In this document: positions 7,606-15,872 of the stretch, piece after piece
Layout of the letters: each line of letters starts with the position of its first letter
Numbering within the stretch: position 1 is the stretch's first letter
Assembly: GCF_004785935.1 (NCBI RefSeq)
Contig: NZ_SRRP01000002.1
Location: 267,616 to 331,615, forward strand
Source: Streptococcus rubneri
GTDB lineage: Bacteria; Bacillota; Bacilli; Lactobacillales; Streptococcaceae
DNA: 64,000 bases
Direction: 5' to 3'
Position numbers and translations under genes: made by a program
Notes under the pieces: generated by a model
The model's input: only the letters and a program-made list of their open reading frames with translations
Database searches by the model: none
Told to the model about the DNA's origin: nothing

Positions 7606-9027
7606 ATGGATAAGTTTTTCAAACTATCTGAACACGGAACGACGGTTCGTACAGAGGTATTAGCTGGTTTAACGACTTTCTTTGCCATGTCTTATATCTT
7701 GTTTGTAAACCCTCAAATGCTTTCCCAAACAGGAATGCCTGCTCAAGGAGTATTTCTAGCAACCATTATTGGTTCAGTCGTTGGGACTCTCATGATGGCT
7801 TTCTATGCGAATCTGCCTTATGCCCAAGCACCAGGGATGGGCTTGAACGCCTTCTTTACCTTTACAGTGGTATTTGGGATGGGCTATTCTTGGAAAGAAG
7901 CTTTGGGAATGGTCTTTATTTGCGGACTAATTTCATTGGTTATTACATTAACCAATGTTCGGAAAATGATTATTGAGTCCATTCCAAATGCTTTGCGTTC
8001 AGCTATCTCAGCTGGTATCGGAATTTTCTTGGCCTATGTCGGAATTAAAAATGCTGGCCTGTTGAAGTTTTCAATTGATCCACATACTTATACGGTGGCA
8101 GGAGAAGGAGCAGATAAGGCCAATGCGGCAATTACAGCAAATTCTGCAGCGGTCCCAGGACTCGTTAGTTTCAATAGTCCGACAGTCCTCCTTGCTTTGG
8201 CTGGCTTAGCTATCACTGTTTTCTTTGTCATCAAGGGCATTAAAGGTGGTATTATCCTTTCAATCCTTACGACAACAGTCCTTGCTATTTTGTTTGGCAT
8301 TGTTGATCTTTCAACGATTGACTTTTCTAGCACCCATCTTGGAGCAGCTGTCAATGATCTTGGGAAAATTTTTGGTGCTGCACTTGGTTCAGAAGGATTA
8401 GGTTCTTTGATTACCAATACTTCTCGTCTTCCTGAAACCTTGATGGCTATCTTAGCATTCTCCTTGACAGATATCTTTGATACGATTGGTACCTTGATCG
8501 GTACAGGAGAAAAAGTCGGAATCGTTGCTACAAATGGTGAAAATCATCAATCCGCTAAATTGGATAAAGCCCTTTATTCAGACCTCGTAGCGACATCTGT
8601 TGGTGCTATTGCAGGTACTTCGAATGTGACGACTTATGTTGAGTCAGCTGCGGGAATTGGAGCTGGTGGACGGACTGGTTTGACAGCCCTTGTAGTAGCC
8701 ATCTGTTTCGCAGTGTCAAGTATCTTTAGTCCCCTTCTTGCTATTGTACCGACAGCAGCCACAGCACCGATTTTGATCATCGTTGGGATCATGATGTTGA
8801 GTAGCCTGAAAAACATCCATTGGGATGATATGGCAGAAGCTGTACCAGCCTTCTTCACCTCTATCTTTATGGGATTCAGTTATTCCATCACAAATGGGAT
8901 TGCAGCAGGTTTTATTACTTATACAGTAACTAAACTTGTCAAAGGTGAAGCCAAAGAGGTTCACAGTATGATTTGGATTCTAGATGCTTTGTTTATTCTG
9001 AACTTTATCAGTATGGCCCTTCATTAA
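7606..9027 (+). CDS. NCS2 family purine permease (AzgA/PbuG-like)
   Basis: A 473-residue polytopic membrane protein of the nucleobase-cation symporter 2, AzgA-like branch, which takes up adenine, guanine or hypoxanthine with protons. Diagnostic stretches are the N-terminal TTVRTEVLAGLTTFFAMSY, QAPGMGLNAFFTFTVV, the LTDIFDTIGTLIGTGEKVG segment and the SAAGIGAGGRTGLTALV segment, which line the substrate site in this family. About 12-14 hydrophobic segments are apparent. The ATG follows TTTAAGGAGTTTATTGGAAAA. It is monocistronic with its own promoter and terminator. The exact base transported cannot be told from sequence. Confidence 0.92.
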   Translation: MDKFFKLSEHGTTVRTEVLAGLTTFFAMSYILFVNPQMLSQTGMPAQGVFLATIIGSVVGTLMMAFYANLPYAQAPGMGLNAFFTFTVVFGMGYSWKEALGMVFICGLISLVITLTNVRKMIIESIPNALRSAISAGIGIFLAYVGIKNAGLLKFSIDPHTYTVAGEGADKANAAITANSAAVPGLVSFNSPTVLLALAGLAITVFFVIKGIKGGIILSILTTTVLAILFGIVDLSTIDFSSTHLGAAVNDLGKIFGAALGSEGLGSLITNTSRLPETLMAILAFSLTDIFDTIGTLIGTGEKVGIVATNGENHQSAKLDKALYSDLVATSVGAIAGTSNVTTYVESAAGIGAGGRTGLTALVVAICFAVSSIFSPLLAIVPTAATAPILIIVGIMMLSSLKNIHWDDMAEAVPAFFTSIFMGFSYSITNGIAAGFITYTVTKLVKGEAKEVHSMIWILDALFILNFISMALH

Positions 9028-9040
9028 ACTGAATCTTGTT

Positions 9041-9071
9041 AGAAGCTAGTCCTAGTGGCTGGCTTCTTTTT
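9041..9071 (+). terminator. Terminator after the purine permease
   Basis: AGAAGCTAGTC/GGCTGGCTTCT hairpin with one G-T pair, followed by TTTTTAG. Confidence 0.8.
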
Positions 9072-9128
9072 AGTTCTTGTTTTTTACTGCTAGTCTTACG
9101 AATGGATAGGAGATGCGTCTAAAAACTT

Positions 9129-9158
9129 TGGACAGGACCCTATTCTTTTTGATATAAT
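9129..9158 (+). promoter_or_regulatory. tsaE operon promoter placed against the start codon
   Basis: TGGACA (9129-9134), 18-bp spacer, extended -10 TGATATAAT ending at 9158. Only six bases separate the -10 from the ATG at 9165, so the transcript should begin at or within a base or two of the start codon. Confidence 0.65.
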
Positions 9159-9164
9159 GGGAGA

Positions 9165-9617
9165 ATGAGAAGCCAAAATGAGAATGAGTTGATTAACCTT
9201 GGGAAAGCCCTGGGTCAACTGCTAGAAAAACAGGATGTTTTAATTCTGATAGGAGATCTTGGAGCTGGAAAAACCACCTTTACAAAGGGAGTGGCACAAG
9301 GACTCGATATTGATCAGATGATTAAGAGTCCAACATATACGATTGTTAGAGAGTATGAAGGCCGCTTACCCTTGTATCACTTAGATGTTTATCGGATTGG
9401 AGATGATCCTGATTCGATTGACTTAGATGACTTTTTATTTGGTGAAGGAGTTACCGTCATTGAATGGGGAGAGTTGTTAGAAACCAGCCTTCCTGCAGGT
9501 TATTTGAAAGTAGAACTACTGAAACGGGGAGATGGCAGAGAGATTCGATTGTCAGCTGTAGGTGATCGAGCTGAAAACTTAAAGCAACTCTTTCTGCAGT
9601 CTGTAGGAGCTTGTTAA
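9165..9617 (+). CDS. tsaE: tRNA threonylcarbamoyladenosine biosynthesis ATPase TsaE
   Basis: A 150-residue P-loop ATPase that works with TsaB and TsaD to place threonylcarbamoyl on A37 of ANN-decoding tRNAs. The Walker A motif is GDLGAGKTTF (residues 30-39). Further family motifs are SPTYTIVREYEG, the HLDVYRI strand and VIEWGELL. The length is normal. It is the first gene of a three-gene run with an acetyltransferase and lytR, the order seen in pneumococcus. The ATG lies six bases after a strong extended -10, which suggests a leaderless message; GGGAGA just before the ATG would then not be transcribed. Confidence 0.95.
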   Translation: MRSQNENELINLGKALGQLLEKQDVLILIGDLGAGKTTFTKGVAQGLDIDQMIKSPTYTIVREYEGRLPLYHLDVYRIGDDPDSIDLDDFLFGEGVTVIEWGELLETSLPAGYLKVELLKRGDGREIRLSAVGDRAENLKQLFLQSVGAC

Positions 9618-10154
9618 ATGGAACAAGAGTTAGATCTTTTTTTAAAAGAAGCAGACGCCTCTGATGCCCAAGCTCTCTTAGATTTTTTTCAAGAAGTGGC
9701 TGGAGAATCTGATTTTATGACTCTAGGCTCGGAAGGGCTTGGAATGACTAGACAAGAATTGGAACTGTTTGCTGAGAAGCAAGCTCAGACAGCTAATCAG
9801 CTTTGTCTCTTATTGTATTTGGGCCAAGATTTGGTAGGAGTTCTCAATATAGCAGCAGAACAAAATAGGGCTTTGCAACATATTGGGGATATTTTTATCG
9901 TAGTTCGAAAAAAGTATTGGAACAAGGGCTTGGGACGGATTTTATTAGAAGAAGGCATTGCATGGGCGGAGTCATCTGGAGTTATTCGAAAACTTGATTT
10001 GAGTGTGCAGGTCCGAAATGAACGAGCTGTCCATCTCTACCAATCTCTTGGATTTGAAATAGAAGGTCTCCGTAAGAGAGGAGTCTACACTAAAGAAGGG
10101 GAATTTATTGACGTTTACCTAATGGGCAAACAAATAGATGGAAATAAGGTATGA
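9618..10154 (+). CDS. GNAT family N-acetyltransferase
   Basis: A 178-residue GCN5-related acetyltransferase. The acetyl-CoA-binding loop is seen in DIFIVVRKKYWNKGLGRILLEEGIAWAESSG (in overlapping order), with the RxxGxG/A-like VRKKYWNKGLGR (about residues 95-107). The C-terminal VHLYQSLGFEIEGLRKRG is typical of the RimJ/RimL-like branch. The ATG follows the tsaE stop with no gap, so translation is probably coupled. Genomic association with tsaE and lytR is conserved in streptococci, but the acetylated substrate is unknown. Confidence 0.9.
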   Translation: MEQELDLFLKEADASDAQALLDFFQEVAGESDFMTLGSEGLGMTRQELELFAEKQAQTANQLCLLLYLGQDLVGVLNIAAEQNRALQHIGDIFIVVRKKYWNKGLGRILLEEGIAWAESSGVIRKLDLSVQVRNERAVHLYQSLGFEIEGLRKRGVYTKEGEFIDVYLMGKQIDGNKV

Positions 10155-11353
10155 TTAAAAAAATACTATTCATGTTTTTAAGTTTATTAGCTGTCACTGT
10201 TGTTGGCGTCGGAGCCTATGGCTTAACGATTCTGAACCAGTCGACAGATACCTTGAGTAAAACTTATAAAGGTTTTGGAGATGAAAATAACGTTATTGCA
10301 GAGAATAAGCCGATGACAATCTTGCTCATGGGAGTAGATACCGGCTCTGGTTCACGTGAAGATCTTTGGCAAGGCAATAGTGACACCATGATTCTAGTGA
10401 CGGTTAATCCCAAGAAGCGGGAAACAACCATGATGAGTTTGGAACGTGATATTTTAACCAATATTACGGAGGATGGAGAAACTTACCAAGCTAAGTTAAA
10501 TGCCGCCTATTCTAAAGGTGGTGCAAAATTGGCGATTAAAACGATTCAAGATTTGATGAATCTTCATATTGATCGCTATGTCATGATCAATATGCAAGGC
10601 TTGGTTCAGTTGGTTGATAAGGTAGGCGGGATCACCGTTACCAATCCCTTCGATTTTGACATTTCGATTGAAGAAAATGAACCGGAATATACTGCTAAAA
10701 TCCCACCAGGCCGTCAGGAAATTAATGGAGATCAAGCGCTAGTCTATGCACGGATGCGCTACCAAGACCCTGAAGGGGACTATGGTCGCCAGAAGCGTCA
10801 ACGAGAAGTGATTAAAAAGGTTGTTGAGAAAATATTGAGTTTAGACGGTTTAAGTCATTACCAAGGGATTATTGAAGCCATTAGCGACAACATGCAAACC
10901 AATATTTCACTGAGCACCAACAGTTTGATGCAGTTAATGGGTTATAAAGATGCCTTGAAGACTATTCATTCCAAACAGTTGCGAGGTGAAGATGCGACCT
11001 TGGCAGATGGCGGTAGCTATCAACTAGTTACATCTAAACATTTATTAAGCATGCAAAACTTGCTCCGGAAATCTCTTGGCTTGGATCCAGTGAAGAAACT
11101 AAAAACCAATGCCTACCTTTTTGATCAAGAAGAAGAACCGAGCTCAAGTTTAAGTAATTCCTCAACAACTACGGACACTCCAACTGCTCCAATTCAAGAT
11201 ACGGGTGGAGGCTATTACGAACAATCCTATGTCCCAGAGACTCCGGTCACTTCTGATGGTGTCGCTCAAAATCCAGCTCCAGTGACAACTCCTTCTAGTA
11301 TCACGGCTGTTGATCCAGGAACAAATCAATTAGCTCCGGTTGTAACAGAATAA
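10151..11353 (+). CDS. lytR: LytR-CpsA-Psr (LCP) family wall polymer ligase
   Basis: A 400-residue type II membrane protein. A short cytoplasmic start and one membrane segment (about residues 4-27) precede the extracellular LCP domain (about 65-230). Conserved arginines and aspartates appear in LLMGVDTGSGSREDLWQGNSDTMIL, in SLERDILTNI and in the YARMRYQDPEGDYGRQKRQREVI segment. LCP enzymes transfer undecaprenyl-linked teichoic acid or capsule chains to peptidoglycan. The C-terminal 70 residues are Ser/Thr/Pro-rich and probably unstructured wall-spanning sequence. The start overlaps the preceding stop by four bases (ATGA). It is the third gene of the tsaE operon. Confidence 0.93.
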   Translation: MIKKILFMFLSLLAVTVVGVGAYGLTILNQSTDTLSKTYKGFGDENNVIAENKPMTILLMGVDTGSGSREDLWQGNSDTMILVTVNPKKRETTMMSLERDILTNITEDGETYQAKLNAAYSKGGAKLAIKTIQDLMNLHIDRYVMINMQGLVQLVDKVGGITVTNPFDFDISIEENEPEYTAKIPPGRQEINGDQALVYARMRYQDPEGDYGRQKRQREVIKKVVEKILSLDGLSHYQGIIEAISDNMQTNISLSTNSLMQLMGYKDALKTIHSKQLRGEDATLADGGSYQLVTSKHLLSMQNLLRKSLGLDPVKKLKTNAYLFDQEEEPSSSLSNSSTTTDTPTAPIQDTGGGYYEQSYVPETPVTSDGVAQNPAPVTTPSSITAVDPGTNQLAPVVTE

Positions 11354-11442
11354 AAAAGTGTGGGAAAAAGTCTATGATGCTATTGCTCGTTCCTTACTAA
11401 AATATGAAAAAAGGAATGATAGATGAGATCTCATTCCTAAAC

Positions 11443-11483
11443 ATAAAAATTCACCCTTATTATAGTATAAGGGTGAATATTTT
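11443..11483. terminator. Bidirectional terminator between lytR and the convergent hit unit
   Basis: TTCACCCTTAT-TATAGT-ATAAGGGTGAA is a perfect 11-bp stem. The minus side continues TTTTTATG and the plus side ATTTTG. A second hairpin, AGGAATGA/TCATTCCT (11412-11438), precedes it. Together with the repeat copy at 11582-11650 these fill the 315-base gap 11354-11668. Confidence 0.75.
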
Positions 11484-11581
11484 GTACTTTTGGAAGTTAT
11501 CGGATAAAGCACTCTGGCTAATTAAAAAGTTTCCCAAAGTCTTTTCAACCTTCCTCCCTCTAGAAAGCAGTACTGTGAGCA

Positions 11582-11650
11582 ATCAAGCACTGCGTTATGC
11601 AGTTATAGCTGATATAGATTAAAGGTTGGACACTTTATGTCAGACTCTTT
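11582..11650 (-). repeat. Copy 1 of a dispersed intergenic repeat
   Basis: Read on the minus strand, this begins AGTCTGACATAAAGTGTC and later contains ATAACTGCATAACGCAGTGCTTGAT in two parts (11606-11582). The 25-base core matches plus-strand bases 56941-56965 at 21 positions, and the sequence ahead of it is also alignable. This marks a shared, non-coding repeat family. See the copy after mapZ. Confidence 0.5.
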
Positions 11651-11668
11651 TTGTATAAAGTTAAGTTT

Positions 11669-11965
11669 CTAATTTTTGCCTACTGACTTTTCTGACCAGA
11701 TGTCTTGAATTTGTTCCAAGGCAACGCTTGCTTGTTTCGAAAAAATACGTGTTTTGTAGGAGAAATCCGTTAGGAGTTCATTCACATTTTCCTTCTGCTC
11801 TTGGATAATTTCTAAATTTTTTTGAATTTTAGAAAGATTGGCTTGAATGCCTTCGGAAAGTAGTTTCGTCTCGTTTATTTCTTTTTGAAGAGACACCCGA
11901 TTTTTTACCAATTGGTAGCTGATGCCAGCGCCTGTCGCAAACCAGACTAAATTTCTCAATTTCAT
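11669..11965 (-). CDS. Small membrane-anchored coiled-coil protein of unknown function
   Basis: A 98-residue protein. The start MKLRNLVWFATGAGISYQLV is a short hydrophobic N-terminal segment that could anchor it in the membrane. The rest is strongly helical with heptad-like leucine/isoleucine spacing (LLSEGIQANLSKIQKNLEIIQEQ, in overlapping order), suggesting a coiled coil. No catalytic motif is visible. It follows hit by 15 bases on the same strand with AAGGAGTCACAT before the ATG, so it is co-transcribed. Short proteins of this type sit at the same place between lytR and hit in related streptococci as I recall it. The function is not known. Confidence 0.8.
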   Translation of the reverse strand: MKLRNLVWFATGAGISYQLVKNRVSLQKEINETKLLSEGIQANLSKIQKNLEIIQEQKENVNELLTDFSYKTRIFSKQASVALEQIQDIWSEKSVGKN

Positions 11966-11980
11966 ATGTGACTCCTTGTC

Positions 11981-12394
11981 TTACTGGGCTGCAATGAGCT
12001 CTGCTAGGCGAGCAAGTTGGTCAAAATCAGGCTCATGAGCAGTGAAGTCAATCTTCAAATCGTCTTCTTGGGAATAGCGTGGAAGGATATGAACATGGGT
12101 ATGGAAGACCGATTGTCCAGCAATTTCTTCCATATTGCTAATGACATTCATTCCTTTAGGCTGAGTTGCGTTTCCAACATTTTTGGCTACCTGAGAAACA
12201 ACCTCGAAAAGTTCACCGGTTTCGTTAGGTGTCATTTCGAGTAAGTTGCGGGCATGTTTTTTAGGAATGACAAGGGTGTGACCAGCTGTCACTTGAGAGA
12301 TATCTAAAAAGGCAAGAAAATGTTCGTCTTCATAGACTTTTGAAGCAGGAATGTCACCAGCAACGATCTTACAAAAAATACAATCCGAAACCAT
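11981..12394 (-). CDS. hit: HIT family nucleotide-binding protein
   Basis: A 137-residue histidine-triad protein. The zinc-finger-like N-terminus DCIFCKIVAGDIPASKVYEDE is typical of the Hint branch. The active-site triad is HTHVHILPR (about residues 100-108), with GQSVFHTH before it. These proteins hydrolyse purine nucleoside phosphoramidates or adenylated intermediates; the physiological substrate in streptococci is not established. GAGGTGCCTTT precedes the ATG. It is divergent from ecsA, and the two promoters overlap (12424-12443). Confidence 0.93.
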   Translation of the reverse strand: MVSDCIFCKIVAGDIPASKVYEDEHFLAFLDISQVTAGHTLVIPKKHARNLLEMTPNETGELFEVVSQVAKNVGNATQPKGMNVISNMEEIAGQSVFHTHVHILPRYSQEDDLKIDFTAHEPDFDQLARLAELIAAQ

Positions 12395-12423
12395 AAAGGC
12401 ACCTCATTTTAGCTAGATTTTGT

Positions 12424-12443
12424 TATAATATAAGAACATTATA
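12424..12443. promoter_or_regulatory. Interlocked divergent promoters of ecsA (+) and hit (-)
   Basis: Plus strand: extended -10 TGTTATAAT with TATAAT at 12424-12429, serving ecsA. Minus strand: extended -10 TGGTATAAT with TATAAT at 12443-12438, serving hit. The two -10 hexamers are only eight bases apart and each transcript would run through the other promoter, so the two polymerases should exclude one another. Confidence 0.6.
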
Positions 12444-12461
12444 CCAGAAAGCAGAGAAAAT

Positions 12462-13193
12462 ATGTTAGAAATTAAGAACTTGACAGGAGGCTATGTCAAT
12501 ATCCCTGTCCTTAAAGACGTAAGCTTCGAGGTTGACAATGGTCAATTAGTTGGACTCATTGGCTTAAATGGAGCGGGTAAATCCACAACCATTAATGAAA
12601 TTATTGGTCTTTTGCGACCATACTCTGGAGAAATTCGGATTGATGGCTTAAGCTTGGCCGAATCACCAAGTGCTTACCGCCAAAAGATTGGTTATATTCC
12701 AGAAACACCTAGTCTCTATGAAGAGTTGACCTTGCGTGAACACATTGAAACGGTTGCTATGGCCTATGATTTAGATCAAAAGGCTGTTTTTGCACGCGTA
12801 GCTCCTCTTTTGAAACAGTTTCGATTAGAGGAAAAGTTGGATTGGTTCCCTGCCCATTTTTCTAAGGGAATGAAACAAAAGGTAATGATTATTTGTGCCT
12901 TTGCAGTAGATCCAAGTTTATTTATTGTAGATGAGCCTTTTTTGGGATTGGACCCAGTTGCTATTGCCGATCTGATTCACTTATTAGAGACTGAAAAAGG
13001 GAAGGGAAAATCAATCTTAATGAGTACCCATGTCTTGGATTCTGCCGAAAAAATGTGTGATGCCTTTGTGATTCTTCATAAGGGACAAGTACGAGCGCAA
13101 GGAACTTTAGAAGATTTGCAAGAGGAATTTGGTATGTTAGGTGCAGATCTCAATGCTATTTATTTGGCTTTAACAGAAGAGGCTGACCAATGA
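12462..13193 (+). CDS. ecsA: ABC transporter ATP-binding protein EcsA
   Basis: A 243-residue ABC ATPase. Walker A is GLNGAGKST (about residues 34-42), the signature is HFSKGMKQK (a degenerate LSGGQ, typical of exporter-type ATPases), Walker B is LFIVDEPFLGLDP, and the switch histidine is in MSTHVLD. It pairs with the permease encoded by the next gene, whose start overlaps this stop. The Ecs transporter is linked in Firmicutes to protein secretion, regulated membrane proteolysis and competence; the cargo is unclear (family knowledge). Confidence 0.93.
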   Translation: MLEIKNLTGGYVNIPVLKDVSFEVDNGQLVGLIGLNGAGKSTTINEIIGLLRPYSGEIRIDGLSLAESPSAYRQKIGYIPETPSLYEELTLREHIETVAMAYDLDQKAVFARVAPLLKQFRLEEKLDWFPAHFSKGMKQKVMIICAFAVDPSLFIVDEPFLGLDPVAIADLIHLLETEKGKGKSILMSTHVLDSAEKMCDAFVILHKGQVRAQGTLEDLQEEFGMLGADLNAIYLALTEEADQ

Positions 13194-14245
13194 TAGCAGT
13201 ATTACAAAAGAGAAAACAATCCTTTCGAAATCAGTGCTTAAAATATTCTCGCTATGTTCTGAATGACCATTTTGTCCTCTTTCTTTTGATTTTCTTAGGG
13301 TTTCTAGCTGTTCAATATAGCCAATTTTTGCGTGCGCTACCGGAGGATAGAAGTTTTTTGCTAGTGTTGCTTGTATTTGCTCCTCTTTTACTAGTCCCAG
13401 TTGGATCGATTGCTACCTACCTTGAAAAACCGGATATGATTTTCCTCTTAGTTAAAGAAGAAGAGTTGAAAGAGTATCTCAGGATACAGACTCTACGGGC
13501 TACTATGTTTTGGGGAGTCTTGCAGACCATTTTTCTTCTCTTATTCCTCCCTTTGGCTCTGGCCATGGGCTTATCTGCTCTAGTTGTAATTTTTTACTTG
13601 GTTTTTCTCTTTCTTCTGAAAGCTTTGGTTTTTCAATGGAAGGGGAAAAGATTTTATCACCAGGAAGGTTTGAATTGGACCCGAATGATTGAGGTTGAAA
13701 ATCTCAGAAAGCAAACGATTCTTCGATTTTTTGCCCTCTTTACTAATGTTAAGGGGATTACAAACAGTGTGAAACGGAGAGCTTATCTAGATGGCTTGAC
13801 GAGTCTAGTTCCAAAAGTTACTAGCAAAACCTGGAACAATCTCTATCTGCGTTCCTATCTTCGAAATGGGGATTTGTTTGCGATGAGCCTGCGTTTGTTA
13901 GGATTATCGCTAGCCGTTTTTGTGTTTGTTCCCCAATCGATGGTAGCTGTAGCTATCGTTGCCCTCTTTAATTATTTGTTGGTTTTTCAATTGCTAGGTC
14001 TCTATAATGCTTTTGATTATCAATACCTGACCAAGCTGTTTCCATTAGAAACTGGAACGAAGACACGTGGTCTTCTTCAAACGATGCAAATGCTGCTGTT
14101 AATAGTAGGAGGCATTGAAGGAGTCGTGGGCTTGTTTGCTCTTGAAGACAAGCTTCTTGTTCTTGTTCTTCTTGCTTTCACAGCCTTGTTAAGCCATTTA
14201 TACGCTCCTTTCAAGCTGAGACGATTAGTTGACGAAATGCTATAA
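13190..14245 (+). CDS. ecsB: ABC transporter permease EcsB
   Basis: A 351-residue polytopic membrane protein. Hydrophobic segments occur near residues 28-45, 55-80, 105-150, 230-290 and 295-340. The N-terminal QKRKQSFRNQCLKYSRYVLNDHF and the C-terminal YAPFKLRRLVDEML resemble EcsB proteins. Its ATG overlaps the ecsA stop (ATGA), so the two are translationally coupled. The family is poorly conserved at sequence level, so position next to EcsA is a main support for the call. ccrZ follows 40 bases later. Confidence 0.88.
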   Translation: MIAVLQKRKQSFRNQCLKYSRYVLNDHFVLFLLIFLGFLAVQYSQFLRALPEDRSFLLVLLVFAPLLLVPVGSIATYLEKPDMIFLLVKEEELKEYLRIQTLRATMFWGVLQTIFLLLFLPLALAMGLSALVVIFYLVFLFLLKALVFQWKGKRFYHQEGLNWTRMIEVENLRKQTILRFFALFTNVKGITNSVKRRAYLDGLTSLVPKVTSKTWNNLYLRSYLRNGDLFAMSLRLLGLSLAVFVFVPQSMVAVAIVALFNYLLVFQLLGLYNAFDYQYLTKLFPLETGTKTRGLLQTMQMLLLIVGGIEGVVGLFALEDKLLVLVLLAFTALLSHLYAPFKLRRLVDEML

Positions 14246-14285
14246 AATTAGTAAAATAGATGGGAAACTTTTTACGGAGGAAAAG

Positions 14286-15080
14286 ATGGACTCGATCGAA
14301 AAAGAGCTAAGCCTAACCCCAATTCCCGGTAAGAGTGGGAAAGCTTTTATGGGGACATATCCAGATGGAGGAAAAGTATTTGTTAAAATGAATACGACTC
14401 CCATACTAGCAGGGCTGGCTAAAGAACAAATTGCTCCACAACTCCTGTGGAGTCGACGCTTACCAGATGGAAATGTGATGAGCGCTCAAGAGTGGTTAAA
14501 TGGAGATATTTTGACTCCAAATGGGATGGGGAAAAAACAAGTGGTTCATATTTTGACCCGTTTGCATCGTTCACGTCCTTTGATGACACAGTTGAGAAAG
14601 TTGGGCTATACAGTTGAATCGCCACTAGATCTCCTAACTTCTCTAAGTAACCAGTTGCCAGTTGCTTTGCGCCAAAACAAATATTTGCAATCAGTCATGA
14701 AAAATCTTCGCCATACTGTTCCGGCGTTCCGGGAGGATTATGCAACGATTGTCCATGGTGATGTGCGTCACAGTAATTGGATTGAAACGGAAAGTGGTTT
14801 TATCTATCTAGTAGATTGGGATTCTGTTCGCTTAACGGATCGGATGATGGATGTTGCTCATATCTTGAGTCATTACATCCCAGATTCCCAGTGGCAAGAT
14901 TGGTTGATCTACTATGGTTATAAGTATAATGAGACAGTCTTTCGTAAGTTATACTGGTTTAGCCAATATTCTTTCTTGTGTCAAATTGCAAAATATTATG
15001 AGAATAATGATTTAGAGAATGTCAATCGGGAAATTTATGCCTTGCGTAATTTCCGGTCGAAGTATGGGAAGGAAGCATGA
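14286..15080 (+). CDS. ccrZ: Cell cycle regulator CcrZ (choline-kinase-like)
   Basis: A 264-residue protein of the aminoglycoside-phosphotransferase/choline-kinase fold. The catalytic loop is [11 protein letters not shown], giving His157, Asp159 and Asn164; the metal-binding Asp177 is in LVDWDSVR. These are the positions reported as important in pneumococcal CcrZ, which acts with FtsZ and DnaA to time replication initiation with division. The ATG at 14286 follows TTACGGAGGAAAAG. A longer frame reaches back into the end of ecsB, but the shorter start gives the family length. It overlaps trmB by four bases, the same pairing as in pneumococcus. Confidence 0.92.
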   Translation: MDSIEKELSLTPIPGKSGKAFMGTYPDGGKVFVKMNTTPILAGLAKEQIAPQLLWSRRLPDGNVMSAQEWLNGDILTPNGMGKKQVVHILTRLHRSRPLMTQLRKLGYTVESPLDLLTSLSNQLPVALRQNKYLQSVMKNLRHTVPAFREDYATIVHGDVRHSNWIETESGFIYLVDWDSVRLTDRMMDVAHILSHYIPDSQWQDWLIYYGYKYNETVFRKLYWFSQYSFLCQIAKYYENNDLENVNREIYALRNFRSKYGKEA

Positions 15081-15712
15081 GAGTAAGAAACCGTAAAGGT
15101 GCAACTGAATTATTAGAAGCAAATCCACAGTATGTTGTTTTAAAACCGGAAGAAGCTAAAGGTAAGTGGAAGGAAATCTTTGGGAATGACCACCCTATCC
15201 ATATTGAGGTGGGAAGTGGTAAAGGAGCCTTTATTACTGGAATGGCCAAACAAAATCCAGAGATTAACTATATTGGGATTGATATTCAAAAATCAGTATT
15301 AAGTTATGCTTTGGACAAAGTTTTAGAAGCCGATGTTCCTAATATTAAGCTGCTTTGGGTAGATGGAGACAGTTTGACCAATTACTTTGAAGACGGTGAG
15401 ATTGATCAATTGTATCTCAATTTCTCAGATCCTTGGCCAAAGAAACGGCATGAGAAACGCCGCTTGACCTATAAGAGTTTCTTGGATACCTTCAAGCAAA
15501 TTTTACCTGAGCATGGGGAGATTCACTTCAAGACGGACAATCGAGGACTCTTTGAATACAGTTTGGTTAGTTTTTCTCAGTATGGCATGACCTTGACAGG
15601 TGTCTGGTTGGATTTACACGCTAGCGACTATGAAGGAAATGTTATGACAGAGTATGAGCAAAAATTCTCAAGTAAAGGCCAAGTCATCTATCGTGTAGAA
15701 GCCCGCTTTTAA
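15077..15712 (+). CDS. trmB: tRNA (guanine-N7-)-methyltransferase TrmB
   Basis: A 211-residue SAM-dependent enzyme that makes m7G46 in the tRNA variable loop. The SAM-binding motif is [17 protein letters not shown] (about residues 40-56), the acidic strand [11 protein letters not shown] follows, and the family motif [17 protein letters not shown] (around 115-131) is complete. HFKTDN is also present. The length is normal for Firmicutes. The start overlaps the ccrZ stop (ATGA), indicating coupling. A hairpin lies after the stop and a new promoter begins the rimP operon. Confidence 0.96.
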   Translation: MRVRNRKGATELLEANPQYVVLKPEEAKGKWKEIFGNDHPIHIEVGSGKGAFITGMAKQNPEINYIGIDIQKSVLSYALDKVLEADVPNIKLLWVDGDSLTNYFEDGEIDQLYLNFSDPWPKKRHEKRRLTYKSFLDTFKQILPEHGEIHFKTDNRGLFEYSLVSFSQYGMTLTGVWLDLHASDYEGNVMTEYEQKFSSKGQVIYRVEARF

Positions 15713-15721
15713 AGAATAGTC

Positions 15722-15762
15722 AAAAATCAAGGTCTCCTGAAAGGGAAGCATTGATTTTTCTG
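15722..15762 (+). terminator. Probable terminator after trmB
   Basis: AAAAATCAA and TTGATTTTT arms surround a 20-base loop with a short internal stem (CTCC/GGGA region). The downstream arm supplies the T-run. Confidence 0.5.
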
Positions 15763-15796
15763 GAAAATTTATAGGATCTGATTCAAGGCAAAATCC

Positions 15797-15825
15797 TTGC
15801 AAGTTGGCTAGACTTGTGTTAGAAT
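15797..15825 (+). promoter_or_regulatory. Promoter of the rimP-nusA-infB operon
   Basis: TTGCAA (15797-15802), 17-bp spacer, TAGAAT (15820-15825), preceded by TG for an extended -10. The first ATG of the open frame (15824) lies inside the -10 hexamer, so it cannot be translated from this transcript. Confidence 0.75.
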
Positions 15826-15846
15826 GGTAAAAACGAATAGAAAAGG

Positions 15847-15872
15847 AGAGGCGAAGACATATCTTCGCCTCT
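15847..15872 (+). promoter_or_regulatory. Perfect hairpin in the rimP leader
   Basis: AGAGGCGAAGA-CATA-TCTTCGCCTCT forms an 11-bp stem about 15 nt after the predicted transcript start and ends nine bases before the rimP ribosome site. There is no T-run, so it is more likely a 5' stabiliser or autoregulatory stem than a terminator. Confidence 0.6.

Noticed and set aside
7338-7688. A 116-codon minus-strand frame across the purine permease promoter
   Set aside because: It overlaps the real permease start and promoter, lacks a ribosome site and resembles no protein.
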